From Parelaphostrongylus tenuis (Eukaryota; Nematoda; Chromadorea; Rhabditida; Metastrongylidae), in NCBI GenBank assembly GCA_019055375.1, contig JAHQIW010007138.1:62001-126000 (forward strand): a DNA stretch of 64,000 bases, in the 5' to 3' direction. The notes under the pieces are model-generated. The model did not search any database and had not been told where the DNA came from. It saw nothing but the letters and a program-made list of their open reading frames with translations. Both the position numbers and the translations under genes were made by a program. Positions 12,036 to 22,840 of the stretch are shown in pieces. The first letter of the stretch is position 1, and every line of letters begins with the position of its first letter.

Positions 12036-12639
12036 TTGGGAATTTCTCCTTCGCTTTGAAAGAAACTGCAGATAAAATTACTTACTAAGATACCACAGAA
12101 TTTTTTTTACACATTGATATGCTTTTCGGCTTCTAGCAAATTATGCGTGTGATAACAATGAAGGCGAAGACGAATGTGAAACATAAGTTATGCCCTGAGT
12201 GCGACAGCTTCATTTAGGGGCGTTTTGAAATACCGGCAACGTGCGATTGTAGCCTCAAATCTCAACTTTCCAGTGCTTACTAACACTCCTATGAAAAGTT
12301 TCTCTCTAACGAATGAGATCGGTTTATCACTTGTTCTCCTCTCCTTATCAGAAATAATCAGTGCTTATTAGTTTGCTATGCTCAGACACTCCTCCTTCCA
12401 ATTTCTTCTCGGATTTTGAGATCCATCCAAAAATCCCTCAACAGTTTTTCGCGCTGACGTTGTTGACACGTGCCCCACAATTTCAACCACCACCTCAAAG
12501 TCTTTATCGTTACGCCTATCAGTCCTATGTATACCAAAAGTTGTGCGCCAATCGATTTTCCGTCGAGGTGTTCTCTTGTGAGTACACAGATTGGTTTATC
12601 CGTTTCGCATATCATCGTATCAATATGTGGAGTACTGTG

Positions 12640-12692
12640 CAAAAACGTTTGCGTCAGCCGGGATTCGAACCCAGCTACTTGCTCATAGGTTG
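12640..12692 (-). repeat. tRNA-like fragment
   Basis: The words 'cagccgggattcgaacccag' match the 3' half of the tRNA-like sequences at 50,129 and 50,497, including a perfect box B (GGTTCGAATCC on the minus strand). The 5' half is absent. Confidence 0.5.
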
Positions 12693-12719
12693 AACTTTTA
12701 TCTAAGCTAGTGCGCTTTT

Positions 12720-13670
12720 TATCGGCAAGTCACAATGTGAGCTATAAGCAAGGATGGCGGAACATGCGCAATACTTGGAACATCATAATGTGTTGTAGTT
12801 GAGAAAAAGGCATAGAAAGTAAGTTTGGAGTCTATCAGTTGCAAATTTAATTCCAACTGCTGTCTCAGCTTAATTGGGATTTGATTACAATCTCGAAGGT
12901 AGCCTGGCTGTGGCATTTCATAGGGAGTTCGATGTTGACTGCCGTGGAGTTCTAGGAGGCGGAATTAGCAAGCGCGGCGCAAGGAGCGTCGCAGCCATTT
13001 AACCACGTCGTCCCGCCACAATCTTCACTGTCAAAATATCATTTCTCATTTTGGGAAGAGAGAGTGGTCAGACAGCAAATCATTACTCTTTTGTTTCTCA
13101 TGGAATTGTCACAGGATATGGTTCTTAGAGATGATCCGAGTAATTTTCATATGCCATTTTCTTCATTTAATCCGAGCTACAAAATATTTCTTGAATGCGT
13201 CAGAGTATAAACACCTCAATCTTTCAAACAAAGCTCAGTTTCGGTGGGTTTTGAGAATGCTCATTCCAGCTTCTACAGATTCGGCCGTAGATGTAGCTCA
13301 TCTTTGTTTTAGATCTTGTACCATAACATCTCTTCAACGTTTCGCAAATTCAAAAGTTAGTTGGTGGTTGTATGTGGCACAAGCAACCAGACATTTGCAA
13401 TAATAGCTCGATTGTTTTTGGAACAGTCGTTTTTTGGATACTTTCTCATTCGCAGCTGTCACAGAGCTAACACGAAAATACCGACAATGCGGTCGTATTC
13501 TTCGTCGCTGATGTTGCTTCCGAACATTCACATGAGCTGATTAGTAACTTCTATAAAACCAGGTCATGACATCCTGTAGTAATCAGCTTGAATTTTTTTT
13601 TTTGTTTAACCCTTTTGCCGATGTATGATATTACAAATATATATTTAATAATGATGAGTGATGTTTAAAC
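12720..13670. other. No gene recognised
   Basis: Short ORFs only on both strands; no conserved domain or repeat boundary identified. Confidence 0.4.
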
Positions 13671-13674
13671 CATG

Positions 13675-13855
13675 AACGTCGAACGGATACGAACCGCATT
13701 TAGCCCTTTTAGGGTAAACTACTGCAGTACCGGCGCTCGTTCTGCCATCACTTTTTCTCTAACGCAATTGTATCGATCTCTCAACACTAACCGCCAACGA
13801 TTTGACCTGGCAAGCCGTCATCGGCATTGAACCCCAGGCACGCTAACAGATATTT
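13675..13855 (-). repeat. tRNA-like repeat copy with tail
   Basis: On the minus strand, 'gagcgccggtactgcagtag' followed after about 20 bases by a 'cggttcgtatcc' box-B-like word resembles the head of the 50-kb tRNA-like repeats. The following 'ccgccaacgatttgacc ... gccgtcatcggcattgaacc' block is the spacer that accompanies those repeats at 26,340-26,410, 41,420-41,500 and 50,240-50,300. Confidence 0.55.
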
Positions 13856-13925
13856 ATATATATATATACATATATACATTTATATAAATATATATGTATA
13901 TATATGCATATAGATATATATATGC
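13852..13925. repeat. AT microsatellite
   Basis: A run of TA dinucleotides with occasional C or G, adjacent to the tRNA-like repeat. Confidence 0.9.
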
Positions 13926-14935
13926 TCAACTTAGAATCCTTTTATTCAACCGCTTTTAGAGGTGATATGATGTTTTTTTGACAATTTCAACACTTTATTG
14001 ATACGCCATCACAGTATTTCTACACTCTGCTGATCCAGTACTTTTATCTTACAAATAGTTCAGTAGTCTCTTTCTTGAACGTCGTAGAATACTGGTTGAG
14101 CGAGCCTCGTTGCAGCTCGAGGATAACCTGGCTGTGGTGTTCCATAGAGCATTGCACGACGCCCTCCCTATCAACGGTGGGCGCCAGATTGTTATAATCG
14201 AGAATCGTGTCTTCCTAGGGCTCATGAATTTTTGGAGTCCCTCAAATGACGCCATCGAGCTGCATCGTCGTCGATAATACAGCGACGGGACTTTGCTCTT
14301 TGAAAATGTCGAATATGGAAGGAAAGTTCAGGGATATGGCAAAAACGGAAGTAAAGCCTGTTTCCCCTACAGCTTTGACAATTGGAGAAACCCTCTCGGT
14401 TTGAACTGCATTCTATTTTTGGTAGATTCGTCTTGTAAGGAAAAGATCTGAGTAGACCACAAACATCATCATGGCGACTTGGGCGAGAACGATGTGGCGA
14501 TTTTTCTTTCGTCCTTGAATGAATAGAATCTCCTTGCAATTATTCTGCTACTCGCTCTCTTTATTTGAAACTTGCATCTCAAAACTCGATGGCTAACTTT
14601 TCGGAGGCAGCGCCTTCGTCAGAGCCTAGACTTATTTATCATATCATATCTGCCTACTCGGTTAATATTTCCAATGCATCAAAAAACATATAGAGGAGAA
14701 ATCTATAGTCTAGTCATTCTGAAAACCCAACTTATTTAGCTTTATGACAGCGATCACTGGTCTCGTGTGACACAATCTGTAAAATGAACCACAATCAGAC
14801 TAGAAGATAAATCTGGGATACGGTGTCATATCACTTGTCGCGCTCAGGCTTTCTTCCCTCCTATTGATTTCTGGTCTTTTGCGGTTTATCCAAAAGCCTC
14901 AAAGGCCCTTCACTCTGATGTTCCTAGTGCTTTCA

Positions 14936-15349
14936 CTACCACATCAATGTCCGTTCCACTTTGTGTGCTCTTAAAGGCTTACTTACTTTGTTGTTGGCTT
15001 TCCAGTCTAAATATTCTTTGGCGCGGAGGCAAAGTGGTCTTCCTGTTTCACCAATGCATTCTCCAGCGCATGTTGTGCACGAGATCAGGTAGATTGTACC
15101 CGAACTCATGCAATGTCCTTCTCTTCCATTAAGGCATACTTTACAATTGCCTGTCTTGCACAAGCTGTAGTACAAGCGGTTTCGAAACAATTGGCGAAGT
15201 AAGTAATAAGGAGGAATTTTCTGTGATTTTGCGGAGCTTTCCAGACCACTGTTTCTTAAACACCTTTTTATAATTGCGCTTATTTCAATCGTTATAAAAG
15301 GTAGTTTCGAAAGTATGTTCCCGTCTAGGTTTGAAACAATATCGTTCTC
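14936..15349 (-). pseudogene. GIY-YIG endonuclease domain of PLE A1
   Basis: This is the best-preserved PLE endonuclease in the window. On the minus strand the order is an upstream zinc-knuckle-like segment (SLCKTGNCKVC), then GTIYLISCTTC and ECIGETGRPL, which correspond to the GIY and YIG motifs, then the conserved Arg and Glu of RAKEYLD. In PLEs this domain nicks target DNA to prime reverse transcription. The frame stays open to about 14,936. The upstream end is cut at 15,349/15,350 where the hammerhead element begins, so the protein cannot continue into the RT. Confidence 0.85.
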
Positions 15350-15762
15350 CGAGGACGAGGAGGCCGAAACCTCCAAAACACCGGTGTATGACCCTGGCGT
15401 ATCAACCTCGTTTGAGCTTAAAGCATTCTTTTTTGGAATTATATTGAATGTTTTTCTCAGGGTTTCAAAAACAGTCGATCTTTTGAATCAGTTTTGATCT
15501 AACAGCAAAAAAATTCATCCACTGAGAGGTGGTGATGGACCAGTGTCTTTGTACACTGTGCCGTCACCACATACGCCTCTCTCCTTGCTTCGGTGCAGGG
15601 CTTAATGTGGGGCGAGGGTCACTGACGAGGAGGCCGAAACCTCCGAATCACCGGTGTATGACCCTGGCGTATAAACCTCGTTCAAGCTCAAAGCATTCTT
15701 TTTTGGAATTATATTATGTGTTTTTCTTGGAATTTCAAAAACAGTCGATCTTTTGAATCAAC
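15350..15762 (+). mobile_element. H4 hammerhead-bearing insertion in PLE A1
   Basis: The PLE sequence breaks after 'atcgttctc' (15,341-15,349) and resumes with 'attgttctc' (15,763-15,771), a 9-bp target-site duplication with one mismatch. PLE copies A2 (near 18,565) and A3 (near 32,010) show the same site uninterrupted. The 413-bp insert is about 1.5 tandem units of 270 bp: positions 15,355-15,500 repeat at 15,625-15,760 ('ccggtgtatgaccctggcgt', then 'ttttttggaattatatt' and 'acagtcgatcttttgaatca'). Each unit starts at a hammerhead motif. It has no coding capacity and was presumably mobilised in trans. Confidence 0.88.
15616..15664 (+). ncRNA. Type I hammerhead ribozyme, family H4
   Basis: In order: stem I strand GGGTCA, catalytic CTGACGA, stem II GGAGG / CCTCC closing a six-base loop, GAA, a short stem III (CA/TG, loop CCGG), then T, A17 and the second stem I strand TGACCC, which pairs perfectly with GGGTCA. 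The one flaw is position 15.1, which is T where A is expected to pair with U16.1. The first repeat (about 15,352-15,394) keeps A at 15.1 but has G12 changed to A and lacks the 5' stem I strand. Predicted cleavage follows A at 15,658. Confidence 0.8.
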
Positions 15763-16769
15763 ATTGTTCTCATTATTATTGTTATGGGCATAACTCTCCT
15801 TATTTACCTAATTTCAATGCTGCTCTTTCGTAGCCATTTGAATTAGCTATCTTTCGCGCCAAACGAAGTAAGACTTCTTTTTCCCCACTCCCTATGCTAA
15901 CACTTGTAGCCGTTTGGTACATGTTTCAAACGAGCGCCCTTACCGTGGGTGATTGGTGATTAGAAAGTTAGTACACTAAAATGTTATTACTATTGGTTTG
16001 CGTTACCATTTTGTTATGTAGCCACTTTCAGAAAGATGGATTTGAACGTTCAAATATGAAAGCCAGTTCTCCCTAGGTTTCTTTCGTGTAAACATAATGT
16101 GCTCTGAGTAGCTGTTCAGAAGATCAAAACATATGCTACCTCCTCCTGTGTTGAGCAGATGATAAGACAATTATCTATGTATCAACACAGGAATAATGGA
16201 CCACGACGGAAAACGAAGCTTCTACTCTGAACATAAAAGATGACGAGGCTTGGAGCCAATCGTTGCCCCATTACCAGCCCTCTAATTTGTGCAAAATGTT
16301 TTCCCTACGACCTAAGACAAAACAACTCAGGCACCTCCTCAAAAGAGTCATGAGTTCTTGAACTGACATGCCATAAGTATATTTTTTCGTTATTTCAACA
16401 AACAATTGGAGGAATAACTGCAAAATCTCCGCCTTTAGCACTCGTTGACAACCGAATTCTCCTAGAGCTTATTAGCTCCTGAATTTGGCACATACCGTGC
16501 TTGTGCTCGTGATTTAAGTTCGAAATGAACTTTTTCGATCGGCACCTACTTGATATGCTGAGAAATTTGTTCGAAAATCAACGGAAAATCGGGTCGACTT
16601 CAATTTTCAGGTTGTTGATGTGTGAAGAGCGATCTTGGGACAGGAGGTGAACGTAATTACACCCTTTGTTGTTCCAAACCTAGTCTTTCTACTTTTGCTT
16701 TATATCGCACTTGGTTTTGGACTTGAAGTATGTTAAATACAATACTGTGCATGAACAGATGGAAAGCTG

Positions 16770-17320
16770 GGAATCCATTCTAACAATGAATGCACATTCT
16801 TCGGAAGACCACACCCCCTAATACAGTGACCCTTGAAGTATTTGCTGCGTGATTTACCTCAGATTCACATCCAGTCTCGTTGAGAATGGGGTATTTCCCA
16901 AGTTCTTGACGCTGAATTACGTTTTAAATAAAGAAAAGGACAGTTTGTGAAAAGTTTTGCATTTTTTCAATCATGCCAATGTTTAGAGATAGTCAGATTT
17001 TTGAGATATTGCAAAACGTACCTACGAGATACATCCAACTTGTAAAAGACGTATCACCTTTGAGCGCTGCACAGTGTATAAATTTATCCCTAATTTCATT
17101 AGGAATAGTAGTTTACTTCCTACCAAAGTTTACAAAACGACTTTTTTCAATTAGTAAAGAGGTGCATATATAAACAATCTCATTGTTCTCGGTTTGGAAA
17201 CTAATCTTTGGAGAAGAACTATAGCTGATTCCATATCTATTTGTAACAATATTCGGTATAAAATTAAGAATAATTTATAAAAGAGATTTGAGAACCTGCT
17301 ATGAGAACATATTTTAACGT
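16770..17320. repeat. Centre of head-to-head PLE pair
   Basis: Sequence between the divergent PLE copies A1 and A2. The block at 16,770-16,960 ('tggaaagctgggaat', 'ctaatacagtgacc', 'aaataaagaaaaggac') recurs at 30,245-30,440, and its reverse complement recurs in part at 17,330-17,490. The middle (about 17,050-17,320) is AT-rich with no recognised gene. Confidence 0.55.
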
Positions 17321-19410
17321 CAAGAATTTGGAGAAACCCCATTCTCAACGAAACTAGAAATGAATTCGAGGTAGATCACGTGCCAAATACTCGAAGGTCA
17401 CTGTATGATATGATCCTTCCGGAGAATGTGCATTCACTGCTAGAATGGATTCCCAGCTTTCCATCTGTTCAGCCCATATCCAAAAAGATAATGCACAGTA
17501 TTGTATTTAATATACTTTGAGTCCAATACCAACTGCGATATTAAGCGAAAGTAGCAAGACTAGGTTTGGAACAACAAAAGGGGTCATTATCACCGCCTCC
17601 TTTCCAAGAACGTTTCACAGACGAAAACAATCTGGCATTGAAGATGACTCGATTTTCCGTTAATTTTCGGACGAAGTCTCAGCATGTAGATACCGATCAA
17701 AAAAAATTTTTTTCGAACTTAACTCACCAGCAAAAAAACGATATGCGCCAAATTAGGGAGCTAATGAACACTAGGAGAATTCGGTTATCAATTAGCGATA
17801 ACGACGAATAATTTGTAGTTATTCCTCGTCAGTTGGATGTTAAAATAACGTATAAACATCTTTAGGATGTGACCCTTTATCGGCCACCTACTGAGGGGGA
17901 TTATAAAGCACAATACCAAAAATTAAACAGGGCGAATTGCTGATAGAAAATGAATTGAGAATAAATAGTATGACATGTCAAAGAGTAATTCATGACTCTT
18001 TTGCAAGAGTGCCTAAATTGTTCTATCTTAGATGATCGGGAAAATATTTTGCACATATTAGAGGGCTGGCAACGAGGCAACGATTGTCACCAAGCCTCGC
18101 CACTGCTTTTATGTCGAAAGTGGAAGCTCCATACTGTCGATACATAGATACTGTCAATACATAAATGTTAGTTCCATCATCTGCCCGACACAGGAAGAAA
18201 TGGACATATGTTTTGATTTCTGGAATATGCATTCACAGTAAGTTAAATTTACACGGGAGAAACTTATAGAAAACTGGCTTCTATTTTTGAACGTTCAAAT
18301 TAGCCTTTTTGAAAGTGGCCACGTAACGAAATCGTATTGCAAACCAAGTAATAAAAACTTTTGATGTACTGACTTTTTTCCAGCAGTTACCCACGAAAAG
18401 AGCGCTTGTTTGAAACATGTACTAAACGGCTAGACGTGTTTGTACGGGAAGTGGGGAGAGAGAAGATTCATTACGTTTGGCACGGAAGATGGCCATTTTA
18501 AATGGCTACGAAAGAGCAGTCACCGTGGTTAGGTAAATAAGGAGAGGTATGCCCCATAGCAACAATAATGAGAACGATATTGTTTCAAACCTATGCGAGA
18601 AGATACTTTTTAACTACCTCTTATAACGAATGTAATAAGCGCAGTTATGAAAAACTGTCTAAGAAACAGTGTACTGAAAAACTCCCAAGTAATCACAATA
18701 ATTCCTCCTAATAACTTGCGTCGCCAATTGATTCGGAACCGCTTGTACGACCGCTTGTGTAAGACTGACAATTGTAAAGTATGCCCTTATGGTAGAGAAG
18801 GAGATTGCACGAGTTCGGGTAGATTATACCTAATCTCGTGCACAACATGCGGTGAAGAATGCAATGGTGAAACAGGAAGAGCACTTTGGATCCGCGCCAA
18901 AGAATGTTTAGATTGAAAAGCCAGCAGCGAAGCAAGTAAGCCTATGAAGGCACACAGAGTGGAAAACATCAGAATGAGGACTTTGATGTGGTAGTGAAAA
19001 TCCTGGGGCAAGCACCAGAAACATCAAAATGAAGGGCTTTGAGGATTTTTGGATAAACCGCAAAAGACCAGAAATCAATAGGAGGAGAGAATGCCTGAGC
19101 GCAACAAGTGATTTGGCACCGTATCCCAGATTCATCTTCTAGTCTGATTGTGGTTCATTTTACAAATTGTATCACACGAGGCCGGTGACCGCTGATCACA
19201 AAGCTAAATAAGGTGGTCTTTCAGAAAGACTAGACTGTAGAATTCTCTTCTATATGACTTTTGATGCGTTCGAAATATTAACCGAGTAATAAGAAATGAT
19301 GTGATATATACGTCTAGGCTCTGACGAAGGCGTGGCCTCCGAAAAGTTAGCCATCTAGTTTTGAGGAAAGAAAGTACCAACCTCGTGCAAATTTCAAATA
19401 AGGGAAAAAA
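17320..19410 (+). mobile_element. Penelope-like element A2 (plus)
   Basis: Order along the plus strand: N-terminal coding block (17,566-17,870), RT motif C region (QRLSPSLATAFMSKVEAP then CRYID near 18,070-18,150), linker, GIY-YIG domain (18,647-18,916), EECL block (about 19,083) and the 3' motif 'CTGACGAAGGC ... GTTAGCC' at 19,319-19,349. Compared with A3 it lacks about 390 bp (A3 31,000-31,375) carrying the RT fingers and motif A. Stops and frame changes are common. It lies head to head with A1 and is followed by a hammerhead-derived element at 19,408. Confidence 0.85.
18647..18916 (+). pseudogene. GIY-YIG domain of PLE A2
   Basis: An 89-codon frame with LCKTDNCKVC, then GRLYLISCTTC and ECNGETGRAL and RAKECLD: the PLE GIY-YIG endonuclease order. 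The YIG motif reads CNG instead of the expected YIG, so activity is unlikely. It stops just after the conserved LD. Confidence 0.8.
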
Positions 19411-19950
19411 CAATTATTTTTCGAATCATGCATGATGCCTGCTATGTGCACTTATACAGCCCACTGCACGTGTTTCTGTACGTAGACATACCGCGCACAA
19501 GTGCCATAAAATCAAAGAATTTACTAGATGGGCAATGAAGTACACTAGAGTGCTCTTGGGTGGTATTTATAAAATATCACTCCTCTACCTAAGGTATTTG
19601 AGCTCCCCCAGGAGGATCGGCTAAGACGAAGAACATTGCTCACCTAACGACGCTGCAAAGACCGAATATTGGGCTGTATAAGTGCCCGTAACATACCACA
19701 TATGGCTCAAGAGATAATTATCAGACATATTGCCTCACCACTATTTTGCCTTTTGTGTTTCAGTTTTCTAATGAAGATATCCTCATCGATTTTGAGGTTT
19801 TTTATTTGTATTGCTAATTCTCGGCTGTGATTGCTCGTGCGAATGTTTTCTCATCGTTTTTTATCTGTAACAGAAACGCATCTATGGTGAATGCTCCTAC
19901 GTCTTGTCACAATTTTTCCATATTGCCGCACGATACGATGATATACCTTT
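19408..19950. repeat. H2 element: inverted, decayed hammerhead repeat
   Basis: Homologous to 33,433-34,170 ('tatttttcgaatcatgcatg' at the start; 'atttgtattgctaattctcgg' and 'gccgcacgat' at the end), with an internal deletion of roughly 100-170 bp. It holds two hammerhead positions in opposite orientation: a minus one near 19,462-19,500 and a plus one near 19,647-19,682 ('cacctaacgacgctgcaaagaccgaat'), both with core mutations. It begins exactly where PLE A2 ends. Confidence 0.6.
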
Positions 19951-20325
19951 ACTTCGAGTGTTTTATTAAGACCACGCTCAAATTTTAAATAGATTTTCAT
20001 TCCAGCCAACATGTCATGTGGTCTGATAAGGGCTCTTGTACAGCTCGATATGATTTAAAGACATAATGTGATAAAAATACCAGCCAAAGAGCAGTCGTAT
20101 CGGATATGTCCACTTGACATACACTGTAAATCGTTCACCTTCGGTACCTATTTGTAGGTAGACCAGGTTCACCGGAGGATTAGCTCATAAGAAGATTGAA
20201 GAACGAAGCGTTTTGCCCGACTAACGAGACTGTAAGGTCGAAGAACGTGCATCGGGCTGTACAAAAATCCTTTACCAGATCACATGACATATTGGCTCAA
20301 ATAATAATGAGAGGATATGAAAATA
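19950..20325 (+). repeat. H1 hammerhead element, decayed copy
   Basis: Follows the H1 unit order, with an inverted partial block on the left (19,955-20,050). The hammerhead site at 20,215-20,257 keeps stem I (GCCCGA / TCGGGC), stem II GACT-GTAA-GGTC and GAA, but the catalytic CTGACGA reads CTAACGA and stem III is altered, so cleavage is not expected. Confidence 0.7.
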
Positions 20326-20639
20326 ATTTCCCATTGATGGTTTTCCTATCAAGTAGGCATTCTTGCATTGCTACTATCATTCGGTTTCAACCACATGCTA
20401 CTTGACTGTTCTGATTTTTCCTGCGGTTAAAGTTAACTCCATCTTTTGTATCAAGAAATCGCTTCCGTGTGTTGCCTTCAAATATTGCGCGTTGGTTTCG
20501 CAACGTGTAGGCATACTTAGCCCTCTCAGCCAAATATGAGAGTCATTATCGTACATTTGTTTGTTAAGCCTGTATCGCCCATTCCTAACCATTCCTCGTA
20601 GGTGTATTCGTCGTGAATCTCAGCAACACGTTGGAAGCC

Positions 20640-22330
20640 ACGTTGATTTTGTGCGCGGCGAGCGGCGAGGTGACGAGCGCAGCGTGTTGCGACGACACTG
20701 TAGTAGTTTCCCAATGTAATTTGGATTTCTATCCTCATTAAAGAGAGTTTAATCGCCAGTAACAGAGAAATATGATGAATGAGACTTCAATAAGGCTACG
20801 ATTTTTTGGGACATGTCAAAACAATCATAAAACAACCCACTGATTTATGCAAGTGGTACTGCACATTGTAATGAGATACGAAATCAGCGACTTTGAGTAA
20901 ATTCTCTCAGAAGTAGTAGACTTTAGAAGTTGGAGTTAAGCTTCTATATAGATTTGAAAGAGACTTTTTTCTAGTGCCTTATGAGTGAAAACTCTCTATA
21001 AATCCACATGAACTGTGAATGAATGTTGTATTATCGCCGCAACCTGGAAATCCTGCCAATGCTTTTTTCTAAACAGCAGATATTTGAAATGGAAACCCAC
21101 ATGCTTACAAACAATCATACTTCGGACTTTATAGAACGATCATGCTTTCCTAATTACATTTCTACAGATTTCGCTCACATTTATCGTTCATTTAATATGT
21201 CAAGAGTAATCACCTTTATTTATTGCTACGAATAGGCATCAAAAATTAATATTCATTATAATATCGTCAAATGATAAATTATATTACCAATATGTACTTC
21301 CAAATCAAATATTAAAAAGTAAAACTTCCGATTTTAGTATAATCTCATGACATATACTTCAAAATTATTATTGCGATGGTAAGTTACAGGGTATTGAATA
21401 GTTTGCCAAGAATAATGTTGTACACTGCATGCGATGCCACTAAACTCTTCCAGTCTCCTAAATTAGTGTATTTCAGAAGTTGGAAAATTTATAGAATACA
21501 CAATTTACTTTGTTTTACCCTTTCAGAAAGAGTGAACATGTGGAGCAGTGATAATAGGTGCTCTGTGTCACACAAAAGTCAATGACTCGATATCGATATG
21601 ATGGCTCACCAAGCCGTCCATCCATCTGGAATCGGTAGAATGGTACCGAACTGTTCGCAGACTTGTCTGGGAGAACAAGCATCATTGACTCCAGCGAGAT
21701 GCCACCGCGAGTCTTTTCAAAGGCCAGATGTGCATTCAGTTACCTCAAACAAAGTCATAAATTGAAGACGCATGCATGGAGTATCCTTCAGGGATTGGTC
21801 AATGTCAAATGCTTTATCCTTTCTCCTTTTATCCTTTGAGAGCTATAAGTATTTTTATCATTTTATACTGCGTTATGAGCATCGTCTATCAAGGCAGCAT
21901 TTGCCACTTGGCATGGAGGCTGATCAGGTGTTCTATTCATTCCTTTTTAGTTGACTAGCCTCAAGACGTGCTATGTACTTTGTCCAGTTCCAACCTCTTC
22001 AACCAACTTCAACAGAATCATCTGTGGCAGGTTGCCTTCCCTATAACTACATGAGAGATCTTATCTTCTATCTCCTCCCGATAGATATCATCCCTCCTAA
22101 CCATGTTAGTAATTTGTCTTCCGCATAGCATGTTCACAGTACCGAAGGGGATATCGGTGATGAATTTGATGACAGCATGGAAGGCAATTCTTTTATCGCA
22201 TATACTAGGTCATGTCAAGCTCTCTCACCCAAAACCCTGCTCTTTGGTGACGACAAGCAGGTTTTCAAAATGACCTAATGCTCACATGCAAAAATACCGT
22301 TAAAGAAGAACTTTCTTACTTCCCATGAGG
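20640..22330 (+). repeat. Unknown element X, copy 2
   Basis: Inverted partner of 2,330-4,130. Blocks in order: 'tttgtgcgcggcgagcgg', 'agtttaatcgccagtaacag', MSKQS block at 20,810, RRNLEILPML.SKQ block at 21,040-21,075, reverse of the 'gctgccttgatag' block (about 21,890-21,905) and reverse of the 'catcaccgat' block (about 22,150). Compared with copy 1 it carries an R3 repeat at 21,530-21,765. More stops interrupt its frames than in copy 1. Confidence 0.5.
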
Positions 22331-22840
22331 TATAGAATAAATCATATCAAAATGTGAAGCGAAGTTCATCTCTTAATAATTTCATTTCAAATTTTGTGTG
22401 GACATTCGTCGTCATGGCTACAGCTAGCATCTCACTGGTGTTCTATCAAAAATGTTTTTGAACATCGTGTGGTGGTCAAAACCCCTATTATTCTTTTATC
22501 GAAATTCGGGTAACTCTTGCGATGGCGACATCAAGACAATTCGTTAACATTAGTCACCTCTTGATCTTTGATTATTTTTCGAAAAATTAGTGTAGAAGTG
22601 CACCAGAAGTATCGGTTCAATGTTGTACTGTTCAGAATCTCATTTAATATACTTCTTTTTAAATATTCCACACTATTGCAGCATTTCCGTATGTAACAGT
22701 TAAATATCCTCACCTTAGTGTTTGATTGGAAACTCGTACCGAGATGGTCACTGGACAACTCGCTCTGATCCACGTAAGTTAGCCACTGCTTGCACGAAAA
22801 ATGAACACTATAATTACATCACCATTCTGAGCAAACAAAG

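Larger units (their letters stand above)
14560..16760 (-). mobile_element. Penelope-like element A1 (minus), interrupted
   Basis: Read from 16,760 down, this copy shows the N-terminal PLE coding segment shared with 17,520-17,810 and 30,600-30,960, an RT segment (QRLAPSL, then YID near 16,170), the linker, a GIY-YIG domain and a 3' end with the 'CTGACGAAGGC ... GTTAGCC' motif at 14,590-14,625. The RT palm region with motif A is deleted between about 16,380 and 16,395 relative to copy A3. A hammerhead-bearing element is inserted at 15,350-15,762. It lies head to head with copy A2. PLEs are retroelements encoding an RT fused to a GIY-YIG endonuclease. Confidence 0.85.

Noticed and set aside
13852..13925. 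Replication origin or matrix attachment site in the TA-rich run
   Set aside because: A simple dinucleotide microsatellite beside a repeat; nothing else supports a specific role.
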